A DNA stretch of 64,000 bases from Diadema setosum. Lineage: Eukaryota > Echinodermata > Echinoidea > Diadematoida > Diadematidae. Location: assembly GCA_033980235.1 (NCBI GenBank), contig CM067070.1, positions 4,386,978 through 4,450,977 on the forward strand. Direction: 5' to 3'. The first letter of the stretch is position 1. The number at the start of each line of letters is the position of its first letter. Shown here piece by piece: positions 22,931 to 32,673 of this stretch. Made by a program: the position numbers and the translations under genes. Below the pieces are notes generated by a model. The model saw only the letters and a list, made by a program, of their open reading frames with translations, had not been told where the DNA came from and did no database searches.

Positions 22931-25900
22931 CCCTTACGAAAAAGTCCTGTGGTACTCCTGTGGTAATTACCATAGGACGGTACCACACGACAGTACCACA
23001 GAACAGTACCACAGGAAAGTACCACAGGACAGTACCACAGGAATTGTCATGTGGTATTTTGGGATGTACCACAGGGCAGTACCACAGGAAAGTACCACAG
23101 GACCGGTACCACAGAGCAGTACCACAGGACAGTACCACAGGAATTCCTGTGGTATTTTAGGACGTTCCACAGGGCAGTACCACAGGACTAGTACCACAGA
23201 ACAGTACCACAGGAACTGTCCTGTGGTATTTTGGGACAGTAACATAAGGACAGTACCACAGGTCAATCATTTTCCACACAGCATTACCACAGGGCAGTAC
23301 CACACAGCATTTCCATGGTACCACAGGAGAGTACCGCACAGGATAGACCGAAAAAAAAATCTGGGAGAATTTTAGCCACATATCAAGGAATATTCCTGAT
23401 AGGTGAATGATGGATTTTAGGACAAACATTGCCGTACTTAATAACCTGTCCTACTCCTAACATAACCTCAAACGAGAGTCTAATGGCCAAGTGCCATTCT
23501 AGTCCTATAATAGATCTATATAGTCATATTCTATTCCTAGGTAGCCATCGACCGTATCAGTACATATATATATGGCCGTCTATCCGTAAAGCATTAAGGC
23601 ATGGTTACTAACTCGATTATGCTTTATTATCAAGATATGAAATTACACTTTCATAACAATATCTATGATATTGGGAATAACATAACATAATTAGACAGTC
23701 TTTCATGAAGTTCAAAGTAAGTCCCATCATTAATACTTTGACTTTTTAAGTCATATATGTATTTTCTAAAATCTAGAGTGCCTTTTATGAATATTCATGA
23801 GCTATGTAAAAATTGTACCACAGGAGCACCACAGGAGTACCACAGGAGTACCACAGATGTCCTTCTGAAATTTCTCATGCTTTACATCAGCACTTTCACT
23901 AAATAGGTAATGCTGTAGGAGTATAGGACAGGATAAGTAATGGCAAATCAATTGCTATAATTCACAGCATAACTCATCTATCAATTAATTGAGGAATATT
24001 AATATGTGCTTTTTTGTTTATATTTTTGTTATAAATTTCAGTTGATTCTGCTTTACAATGTACTCCTGTGTGGTACTGCTGTTTGATATTCTCCTGATGT
24101 GATAGTCCTCTGGTATAAAATGTTAAAAGAAAAAAAAATATCCTCTAGCACTTTTCTGTGGTATTTACGCATTTAATTTGCTGTGTGGTACTTCTGTGTG
24201 GAATAGCACCATATTATGATCTTCCTGTGGGATTTTGGACAGTTCCTGTGGTACTCTCCTGTGGTATACATCGAAAATTACCATAGGAATTCCTGTCGTA
24301 CTGTCCTGTGGTGCGTCTCAAAATTCCACAGGACAATTCGTGTGGTACTGTCCTGTGGTACGTCCCAAAATACCACAGGACAAGTCGTGTGGTACTGTCC
24401 TGTGGTACTATCCTGTGGTACTTTCCTGTGGTACTATCCTGTGGTACTGCCCTGTGGTACGTCCCAAAATACCACAGGACAAGTCGTGTGGTACTGTCCT
24501 GTGGTACTATCCTGTGGTACTGTCATGTGGTACTGCCCTATGGTACTGCCCTGTGGTATTGTCCTGTGGTACTGTCCTGTGGTATGTCCCAAAATACCAC
24601 AGGAGAAGTCGTGAGGTACTGTCCTGTGGTACTAACCTGTGGTACTGTCCTGTGGTACTGTCCTGTGGTACCTCCCAAAATACCACAGGACAATTCCTGT
24701 GGTACTGTCCTGTGGGACTGTCCTGTGGTATGTCCCAAAATACCACAGGACAATTCCTGTGGTACTGTCCTTTGGTACTGTCCTGTGGTATGTCCCAAAA
24801 TACCACAGGACAAGTCGTGTGGTACTGTCCTGTGGTACTGTCCTGTGTTATGTCCCAAAATACCACATTATAAGTCGTGTGGTACTGTGCTGTGGTACTG
24901 TCCTGTGGTATGTCCCAAAATACCACAGGACAAGTCGTGTGGTACTGTCCTGTGGTACTATCCTGTTGTACTGTAATGTGCATGGTACTGCCCTGTGGTA
25001 CTGTCCTGTGGTACGTCCCAAAATACCACAGGACAAGTCGTGTGGTACTGTCCTGTGGTACTTTCCTGTGGTACTGTCCTGTGGTACTGCCCTGTGGTAC
25101 TGCCCTGTGGTATTGTCCTGTGGTAATGTCCTGTGGTATGTCCCAAAATACCACAGGAGAAGTCGTGAGGTACTGTCCTGTGGTACTGTCCTGTGGTACT
25201 ATCCTGTGGTACTGTCTTGTGGTACGTCCCAAAATACCACAGGACAATTCCTGTGGTACTGTCCTGTGGTACTGTCCTGTGGTATGTCCCAAAATACCAC
25301 AGAACAATTCCTGTGGTACTGTCCTTTGGTACTGTCCTGTGGTATGTCCCAAAATACCACAGGAGAAGTCGTGTGGTACTGTCCTGTGGTACTGTCCTGT
25401 GGTATGTCCCAAAATACCACAGGACAAGTCGTGTGGTACTGTCCTGTGGTACTATCCTGTTGTACCTTCCTGTGGTACTACCCTGTGGTAAATCCCAAAA
25501 TACCACAGGACAAGTCGTGAGGTACTGTCCTGTGGTACTATCCTGCGGTACTTTCCTGTGGTACTGTCCTGTGGTACTGTCCTGTGGTATTGTCCTGTGG
25601 TACGTCCCAAAATACCACAGGACAGTTCCTGTGGTACTGTCCTGTGGTACTATCCTGTGGTACTTTCCTGTGGTACGTCCCAAAATACCGCAGAACAAGT
25701 CATGTGGTACTGTCCTGTGGTACTATCCTGTGTTACTTTCCTGTTGTACTCTCCTATGGTACGTCCCAAAATACCACAGGACAATTTGTGTGTATACTGT
25801 CTTGTGGTACTGTCCTGTGGTACTTTCCTGTGGTAATGTCCTGTGGTACTGCCCTGTGGTACATCCCAGAGTACCACACGAGCCTGTGACACAGTACCAC

Positions 25901-26085
25901 ACAGTTCCTGTGGTAACATTTATTTATGTGGTACATTGTGTGGTACTGACAAGTACTACAGGGAGTACCCTACAAGCCTGTGGTACAGTACCACACAGTT
26001 CCTGTGGTAACATTACAAGTGTGTGGTACATTGTGTGGTACCGACAAGTACCACAGGGAGTACCACAGGACTTTTTTGTTAGGGG
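22931..26085 (+). mobile_element. 13-bp foldback family, copy C, complete
   Basis: A second complete copy: CCCTTACGAAAAAGTCC at 22931; short array in GTACCACAGG orientation to about 23340; core M (23340-23650); core T (23651-24300); long array in CCTGTGGTAC orientation; the outer-end section near 25855-26070; then GGACTTTTTTGTTAGGGG ending at 26085. It splits a satellite unit: GGCGTTGGT on the left continues as TATTTTGGATTTCTCTG on the right, and intact units read GGTGTTTTGGATATCTCTG. The right arm is much longer than the left, as in copy A. No protein frame in the core. Confidence 0.82.
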
Positions 26086-26995
26086 TATTTTGGATTTCTC
26101 TGATGGGTACTACTTCCATTGCAAAAGAAATTAGCCGTGACCCTTTTTCAGCTGAATGAAACTATTGTGTGAGTATGTGTGCAGGGGGGGGGGGGGGGGG
26201 GGGGCGGGCACTTTGGGGCTACTGTCTGGGGGCCCGTATAGGAAAAAATACCTGGCTTTGGTGTTTTGTATACCTCTGTTGGGTACTACTTACATTGCAA
26301 ATGAAATTAGCCGTTACTCAGCTGAATAAAGTCAATGTGTGTGTGTGTGTGTGTGTGCGTGTGTGTGTTTGTACGTGGGACTTATAGGGGTGGGGCACTT
26401 TGGGGCTACTGTCTGCAATGGGGCCCCGTGCAGGATGAAATAGCTGGCTTTGGTGTTTTGGATATCTCTGATTGGTACTCCTTCCATTGCAAAAGAAATT
26501 AGCCGTGACTCTTTTGAACTTAATAAAATCAGTGTTTGTGTGTGTTTGTACGTAGGGCCTGTGGGGGTGGGGCCCTTTGGGGCTACTGTCTGGGGCCCCG
26601 TACAGGATAAAATAGCTGGCATTGGTGTTTTGGATATCTCTGATGGGAACTACTTCCATTGCAAAAGAATTTAGCGGTGACCCTTTTCAGCTGAATAACA
26701 CCATATTTGTGGGGCCCTTTGGGGCTACTGTCTGGGGCCCCGTACAGGATAGAATAGCTGGCACTGTTTTCATGATAAGTACACCTAAAGGAACAATACC
26801 CCCCAACTTTTGTCCGTGACCCCCTTTGGCTGAATAAATCCATTTTTCGGGGTCCCTTTTTGTGGCCCCTAGGCTCACGGTACAGGATGTACTTGACTTG
26901 CCAGCAATTCATTTTATTGACCCTTGGCCATATCCTTACATGATGAGACCATCAAAAAGTGTGACCCTTTTCAGCTGAATAAATGCTCTGGGCCC
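26086..26995 (+). repeat. Satellite with a unit of about 180 bp
   Basis: Unit landmarks: TTTTGGATATCTCTGATGGG, TTCCATTGCAAAAGAAATTA, AGCTGAATAA, a G/T-rich stretch, then CTGTCTGGGGCCCCGTACAG and GATAAAATAGCTGGC. Copies start near 26086, 26265, 26455 and 26635; shorter, decayed ones follow near 26760 and 26880. The G/T-rich part varies most: poly-G at about 26185-26205 and a (TG)n run at 26336-26366. Confidence 0.85.
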
Positions 26996-27206
26996 CCGGT
27001 CTCCTATAGCCATCGGACGGCGCAGTCTCTCTTACTTCGCGATCTTTAATAAACTTCTCGATCTTTTGCCAGTCTGACCGCGCCTACAGGCCTAAATGTA
27101 CATTTTTGTATAGATACTTATGAATGTAATAATGATATAATCTACATCCAGAGTAGATAACAATGGACTATATTACAAAATAAGTAATGCTGTCACAATA
27201 TAGCTC
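26996..27206. other. Spacer, no gene seen
   Basis: Mixed sequence between the satellite and the GC-rich palindrome; nothing recognised. Confidence 0.4.
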
Positions 27207-27289
27207 CTATTTTGATTGTCGAGACTCAGATATCCAATACCTACAATATCGATGGAAATTGATTACGTCCTTCAGCAGCGGCCCGCAGC

Positions 27290-27810
27290 TGCTGCCACTT
27301 GAAACGATACGGGCGCGAGTCGCAGGCCTGCAGCAGTGCCGTATATAGCCTTTAAACAAGGCGACTCGCTCTGCGTGCCCCCGTATAGCGCGTTTACCCC
27401 ACAAACCAGTTGGCCGGCGAGTGGAGCGAGCCGCCTTTATCCACTCGTTCATCAGGGATGTGTACTTTTGTCGTTGTTGTTGCTTTATATTCTTTGACAA
27501 ATTTGCGTACAAATTTGACGCAGAAAATACACACGGCACCAAGGCAACCCGCGCGCGCTTGCTATTATTCTTTGACAAATTTGCGTACAAATTTGTTAAA
27601 GAATATAAAGCAACAACAACGACAAAACTACACATCCCAGAACGAGTGGATAAAGGCGGCTCGCTCCACTCGCCGGCCAACAGGTTTGTGGGGTAAACGC
27701 GCTATTCGGGGGCACGCAGAGCGAGTCGCCTTGTTTAAAGGCTATGCCGTATACGGCACTGGCCTGCAGCTGCTAGCAGCTGCAGCTAGCTGCTGCACAT
27801 GTTGCATGCA
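27290..27810. repeat. GC-rich palindrome, arms of about 215 bp
   Basis: Left arm about 27300-27515, right arm about 27590-27806, nearly complementary: GCCTTTAAACAAGGCGACTC on the left is matched by GAGTCGCCTTGTTTAAAGGC on the right, and likewise GGCCGGCGAGTGGAGCGAGC. Both strands therefore read almost the same open frame (MAGEWSEPPLSTRS...), which is a mirror effect rather than two genes. It is probably a foldback element. Ends are rich in CAGCTGC words. No target duplication found. Confidence 0.8.
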
Positions 27811-27910
27811 ATGTCGTAACGGCTTTTTATCACGTTTGCTGCCCTCTCGTGTTCACAGTAATCAACGAAAACATGCGCCTGTACGAAAAATACACGCAAA
27901 GTCCGTACGA

Positions 27911-28202
27911 AGCGCACGACCGTATTCAACCCATAGAGATATATACTAAGAACGCTAGAGGGCGGACTCCGTAAAATCCCTGTGACCGAAAGAAGGAGGC
28001 GTTCGCCATTTTGGTCCGGGCAAATTTCGACTCGCGACCGTACCGATAACGTTTAGCGCTACGGAGGGTGCAGCGAGATCGACGACGGGATGCAACGGCA
28101 GTAGGCTAGCATCTATGCCAAGGTATAGATCGGGGTTTGGAAATCGAAACTGTTCTTAAATTCGCAAATTCTACTTAAAGTAGCATAAATCTATGTTGCA
28201 AA
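27911..28202 (+). promoter_or_regulatory. CpG-rich promoter-like patch
   Basis: Contains GCTAGAGGGCGG (27954-27965), similar to the vertebrate CTCF consensus, and CGCCATTTTGGTCC, similar to a YY1 site, followed by CpG-rich sequence leading to the ATG at 28203. A diverged inverted copy of part of it lies at 30620-30740. Function is inferred from composition and motifs only. Confidence 0.4.
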
Positions 28203-28274
28203 ATGCCTGGTTCATGTGCTGCTTTTGGATTTAGAAACAGGAGAAAAGAAGGGGAGCGGAGTTTCCTTTCACAA
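28203..28274 (+). pseudogene. THAP-like first exon, possibly damaged
   Basis: The ATG at 28203 starts MPGSCAAFGFRNRRKEGE, the usual opening of a THAP DNA-binding zinc finger (family form: MPGSCAAFGC-NRR). The second zinc ligand position is Phe (TTT) instead of Cys. The expected GVSFHK follows only in a shifted frame (GGAGTTTCCTTTCACAAG), so a one-base frameshift is likely. ACAA|GTAACT at 28274 is a usable splice donor, in phase 0 of the ATG frame. No second exon (AVPY region) is visible downstream, where LINE sequence begins. It could be a decayed host gene or a P-element-like transposon start. Confidence 0.4.
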
Positions 28275-28639
28275 GTAACTAAAATTACATTTATAGTGTG
28301 TTTCAAACAGAAAATTGATTCAACCATTCTCGATCTATTGCTACTATAGATAGCTGATACAGTTCTACATAACCACCCCCCCCCCCCCCAAAAAAAAAAA
28401 AAAAAAAATCGTTCCTCCCCTCTTTGCTATACCAGCACTTAATTTCACTATGGTGATAGAGTGAGAAAAGCTTAGAATACGTAATATATGCCTGGTGACT
28501 GAACATATTATGCTCCGGCATTGATATCTTTCTGAAAATAGAATTAGCTATGATGGGTCTGATTGGGTTTTTGGTTCAAGGCAGGGTGAGGATTAGGATT
28601 AGGGTTAGGTGTTATGATTTGTTTTTTTTTTTTTTTTTT
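28275..28639. other. No gene; poly-C/poly-A and a short telomere-like run
   Basis: Holds a poly-C run followed by poly-A near 28375-28410 and GGATTAGGATTAGGGTTAGG around 28590, a short interstitial stretch like the TTAGGG telomere repeat. A poly-T run precedes the next LINE copy. Confidence 0.5.
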
Positions 28640-29590
28640 TTTATTAATGGTATCTTTATTCAACAAATCATTGATCGCAGCCTGAGGCTGAATTACAAAT
28701 GATTTTACAAAAGTGAGAATATATGAAGAGTTTGTTTGCAAAAACCGATAAGTCCATTTTTGAAGATTTTGAAGTACGGTATCTGTCATAAGATACAAAA
28801 TAATACCTTTTAAATGATATATTGGTCACTACACATAAATGTATATTTTTAAAGTTATGGTCAAAAGAAGCAAAATTTTTCTTATTATTCTCTTTATTTT
28901 TCTTGACCTTTAATCGCAAATATCTCCATTTGACAAATATGGACTTATCGGTTTTTGCAAACAAACTCTTCATATATACACAGTATTACATAAATATACA
29001 AATGTAAAATTACAAAATCAAAATGACACGCAGGCTCACACAAAACAAGAACAATTCGAACAAGAAAGAAACTCTCAGACACTGCATACACAAGAAATAA
29101 TGAAAATTTGAATTGACATGGATCATTGACCCAAAAGTTTCCAAGATAATCACTGCCAATCAGTACATGAATATTCATGAAATTCCATAAAATTACATTA
29201 TACCTTAAACTATTTCCGGGTATGAGACAAAAAGAAAAAAAATTATCACATTTTCACTTTATGTTTCACCTTTAACCGTAATATTTCCGAAACAATTTCT
29301 GCCCACCAATACAAACATATTCATTTAATTCCATGAAAGTTCCTTGAACCATTTCCCAAATATATATAAACAAAATTATTTTCACTTGGCGTTTGACATT
29401 TGACCTCAAGCCCCCCCCCCCCCCCCCCGGGAAAAAAAAAAAAAACATTAAGTAATACAAATACACACTAAGTTTCAAAATATACCCTCCAGCATTGCAC
29501 AAGCATGGGAAAAACAAAGAAGAAGAAATGCACATTTGGCCTTCATCTTTAACCCTAAAATCTCAAAATAACATAAACATAAATAGTTAG
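28640..29590 (-). mobile_element. LINE 3' end copy, split by a MITE
   Basis: Same family as 8674-9180 and 20921-21492 (CAACAAATCATTGATCGCAG at its start on the plus strand). It is the longest copy here and is interrupted at 28724-28972. It includes the poly-C/poly-A section near 29410-29445 and the CCTCCAGCATTGCACAAGC section. No coding sequence kept. Confidence 0.72.
28724..28972. mobile_element. 249-bp MITE, TGAAGAGTTTGTTTGC termini
   Basis: Perfect inverted ends of about 35 bp: TGAAGAGTTTGTTTGCAAAA, then ACCGATAAGTCCA. TA lies on both sides (probably TATA), and the LINE sequence continues across the insertion. This suggests a Tc1/mariner-type MITE. Confidence 0.85.
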
Positions 29591-29812
29591 GGTTTATTTA
29601 AGCTTCAACATTAATAGCATTTCGAGCTTGAACTTAATATGTCATGGAACCAATAATATGCCTACACGTACTTGTAAAAATGATTTATTTCATTTCCACC
29701 AAAAAATAAATAAATAAAAATAGAAATTCAATGAAACACTGGTATCCGCAGATAGGACTATCGTAGAATGCAGTACCCTCAAAGAGAAAAAAATATAATT
29801 GCAATATATATG

Positions 29813-29814
<2 letters not shown>

Positions 29815-29860
<46 letters not shown>

Positions 29861-29903
29861 GAGTTTGTTTGCAAAAACCGATAAGTCCAAAACAAACCCT
29901 TCA
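29815..29903. mobile_element. (TA)n run with a 47-bp deletion derivative of the same MITE
   Basis: A (TA)n stretch leads into TGAAGAGTTTGTTTGC, then AAAAACCGATAAGTCC (29857 onward), directly fused to AACAAACCCTTCA (ending 29903). Only the two ends remain, so nearly the whole inside has been lost. Confidence 0.75.
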
Positions 29904-30095
29904 TATATTATATAAAAATTGACACAGTATACTGTATCACAAGGGGCACCCGGCTGTCTAGAGACCAAGAGAACCCTTTGTATTGCATGGACCCGTGGTG
30001 GTGTTGGTCGGCTTGAAAGTATTACCTCGTGGAGAATAAAGTAGAAATTTAATTTTCATTTTCTTTACTACTCATAATAAGAGATTGCTAGCAAC
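29904..30095. other. No gene seen
   Basis: Mixed non-repetitive sequence; together with 29591-29814 it holds no frame or motif I can support. Confidence 0.4.
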
Positions 30096-30099
30096 TTAA

Positions 30100-30482
30100 A
30101 GGGATCGTACAGTTCTGGTTGAGACCTAATTTCAGGTTTCTAACATTTTTATGTGAGATAATGAGAAAAGCTTATATGAAATATGAAAGAGCATGGAATT
30201 TTATGAGGAATTCAACGTTTATTTGATAAAAATTGGTTTTGAAATGGCTGAGATATCCAAAAAAGAACGATTCTAGTAAAGTGTGGGACCCACACTTTGT
30301 AACGATCGCTATGTTTTACTTTGTTTTTGGATGTTTCAGTTATTCCAAAACCGATTTTCATCAAATAAACTTTGAATTCCTCTTTAAATGGTAGGCTCTG
30401 TACAATATCAAAAGTGTTTTCTTGGTATCTTGCAAAATTTTAAAAGCCTAATTCTCAACTCGACCGAAACTGTACTATCCCT
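30100..30482. mobile_element. TTAA-type MITE (AAGGGAT...GTACAGT family)
   Basis: TTAA at 30096-30099 and 30483-30486. Ends AGGGATCGTACAGTTCTGGT and AACTGTACTATCCCT are inverted. The interior pairs TTTTGAAATGGCTGAGATAT-type words with their complement. Other copies: 34222-34988, 34505-34887 and 37354-37745. A TTAA target fits piggyBac- or Kolobok-type transposases. Confidence 0.85.
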
Positions 30483-30559
30483 TTAAATTTTGAGTTGTTT
30501 CCTTCTCTCATCTCCGACCCCCTCATCTTCTTGCTGAAAGCCAATACGTATTTGAGCGC

Positions 30560-31228
30560 TTTGTGTACGTGTTCACGTGTCCACCACTACTGCGCTGCCC
30601 GGACGCGATGTTTGTTTTTGCCCGGACAAAGATGGCGCGCGGCCTCTTCATCTCGGCACACGAGCACTACGTACGCGCCACACGCAGTCCGCGCTCTAGT
30701 ATATTATTAGTATACATCTCTATGATTCAACCGTATCGGGACGACAGTCGTGGTACAGAAAGCGAGCGGCGTTGGCTTCATATGATTCGATCAAAGAGCT
30801 AGCGATCACGATCAGGACGAGCGAGCAAACAAACCATCTTCAAACTGGTGTGGCCGGTGCCGTGTTACAGTAGTATAGCAGCTAACAGTTAGTGTCAGTG
30901 GTGTGGTAAAGGCGTACTGTCATGTGCTGGTGTGAGATGAATTCTGTGTTGGACAGGAAGTAGTTTAGACCACCGCCGTAAAAACTTCGGAATTTTCATC
31001 TGACTCCTGAGAGGTTGTTGCTGACTTTCAATTTGAATTTTATTTTGCCTATGGTTACACAAAGTCGATAATTTGCGCACATTCTGCGTGCTGACCAAAA
31101 AGATAGCACACGGAAATCGCGGAGCACCCCACCCCCGAAATGGCGCGTATTTTCTGATGGATGATTCGTTATTTTGGAATTTATAAGGAGTAAAATTTAC
31201 ACGGAATATAAGACACATTCGAAGTGAG
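30560..31228 (+). promoter_or_regulatory. CpG-rich promoter with possible 5' non-coding exon
   Basis: CpG-rich from about 30540, with ACAAAGATGGCGCGCGGCC near 30630 (YY1-like, often at start sites). The sequence to 31228 has no long frame and ends in GAAGTGAG|GTAAGC, a strong splice donor. It could be the 5' UTR exon of the Ig gene, whose first coding exon is preceded by an acceptor at 45009; the intron would then be about 13.8 kb and packed with transposons. The link is an inference, with no transcript evidence. Part of the patch resembles the complement of 27913-28030. Confidence 0.35.
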
Positions 31229-31608
31229 GTAAGCCCATGCCATGTTTAAGCATGTTGGTTTCATTTACTATATTAGCTTGTCATAAAGATAGACCTGCCA
31301 CAACTAGAATCTAAACGTAGGTTTAGACCCCTGAGGTAGCGTGACCAGACCGCTGTGTATAGGAACCTACCCCTGAGGTAGACAAAAAATCCGTCTGTCC
31401 GGTCCGGAGGACTCTTGCCATTAAAACGCTGTCCTCGGAGGGGATCCGTGAAGCCAGACGCAGTCTCCGCGGAACATTCCACGACGGACGTACAGATACA
31501 GACCGATCTTTCGGTCAACCCCTGGCCCCTTGTAGACTAGTAGCACATAGTGAGGCTTAGCCCCGGAGACCGCGCCGCTATAACGCTGCACGTTGGGGCT
31601 GGTCGCAG
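31229..31608. other. Spacer, no gene seen
   Basis: Contains two copies of CCCCTGAGGTAG-like text (31327-31342 and 31370-31383) but no frame or family I recognise. Confidence 0.35.
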
Positions 31609-31612
31609 TTAA

Positions 31613-32170
31613 AGGGAAGGTAAACCCAAAGAGCAATGTGGATTGAGTGAAAGCAGCAACATTAGTAGAACGCATCAGTGAAAGTTTGAGGAAAATCGGA
31701 CAATCGATGCAAAAGTTATGAATTTTTAAAGTTTTGGTGTTGGAACCGCTGGATGAGGAGACTACTAGAGGATATGACGTATGAGTGGACAACAATACAA
31801 AGAAAATATAAAGGAAATTCAACAAAAATTCACTTTTCTAGAATCATGAAAGAGCAATGGACCAACCTCTTTCAGAAAGCAGGGGGAATAATTGCTATCC
31901 TTAACATATGTCAATATCAAGTTGATGGAATTTGTAATTTTCATGAAAAATGGATTTTTGTAGAATTTTCTTTATATTTTCTTGGTATTGTTGTCCACTC
32001 ATACGTCATAACCTCTAGTAGTCTCCTCATCCAGCGGTTCCAACACCAAAACTTTAAAAATTCATAACTTTTGCATCGATTGTCCGATTTTCTTCAAACT
32101 TTCACTGATGTGTTCTACTAATGTTGCTGCTTTCACTCAATCCACATTGCTCTTGGGGTTTATCTTCCCT
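31613..32170. mobile_element. 558-bp foldback MITE, TTAA target
   Basis: TTAA at 31609-31612 and 32171-32174. Arms of about 220 bp are nearly perfect complements (AAGGTAAACCC at the left end with GGGGTTTATCTT at the right; CCGCTGGATGAGGAGACTAC with its complement). Inner words such as GAGGAGACTAC are shared with the element at 34992-35567. Confidence 0.87.
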
Positions 32171-32174
32171 TTAA

Positions 32175-32598
32175 GTGAGGCTGAGCCTTGCTGGCTGGGC
32201 CCTTCCCTTAATTGTAAGTTAGTTGGATGTTTGTTATTGTGGGTTCGTTTATATAGGCTCTCTGACGTTAGGGTCCTACATCAGTCCGGGAAACCCACTC
32301 ATGAGGACCGCTCCCGCGTACGAGGACTGCCGCGCCCCGCCTCATGAGGACCACCCCCCCCCCCCCCCCACGCCTCATGAGGTCCCCTATTCACTTCTAT
32401 TCATCTCACATCTTACGTATAAATTGTCGCAACTTTGCATGGGGATTTTTTGTTACACACACTACACATGTCCACTATCCATGATGAAAAGAAGAAAAAA
32501 TCCTGTCTGTTTTCTTTTTTTTTTTTCTTCAAAAATCGAGTTTTAATCAACCGATGCAGAGCGCCCATCAAAACACGGGCGCCAGCGTGTTCGCACAA
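32175..32598. other. No gene; three CCTCATGAGG-like palindromes
   Basis: CTCATGAGGACC, CCTCATGAGGACC and CCTCATGAGGTCC occur between 32300 and 32385 around a poly-C run. No coding frame supported. Confidence 0.45.
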
Positions 32599-32673
32599 TG
32601 CAAGACTGCGGCACCTAGCGTCCTGATCGGATAGTCGGATCAGGCCGTTGGCGCTAGGTGCGGCAGTCTTGCA
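32599..32673. ncRNA. Long stable hairpin, pre-miRNA-sized
   Basis: TGCAAGACTGCGGCACCTAG plus CG (32599-32620) pairs with CGCTAGGTGCGGCAGTCTTG plus CA (32652-32673), 22 positions with one mismatch. The loop contains a second short stem, CCTGATC with GATCAGG. Size and pairing would suit a microRNA precursor. A short palindromic transposon remnant is equally possible, and near-perfect pairing favours that or a recent inverted duplication. There is no expression evidence. Confidence 0.3.

Noticed and set aside
27207..27949. Two protein genes on opposite strands (MAGEWSEPPLSTRS...)
   Set aside because: They are the same sequence read from the two arms of a palindrome. Neither has a family match that I recognise.
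28587..28609. Telomere repeat, suggesting a chromosome end
   Set aside because: Only about three imperfect TTAGGG-like units embedded in ordinary sequence; a short interstitial run.
31753..32067. A 104-codon frame within the MITE at 31613-32170
   Set aside because: It crosses the palindrome centre, and the interior of related MITEs does not keep it.
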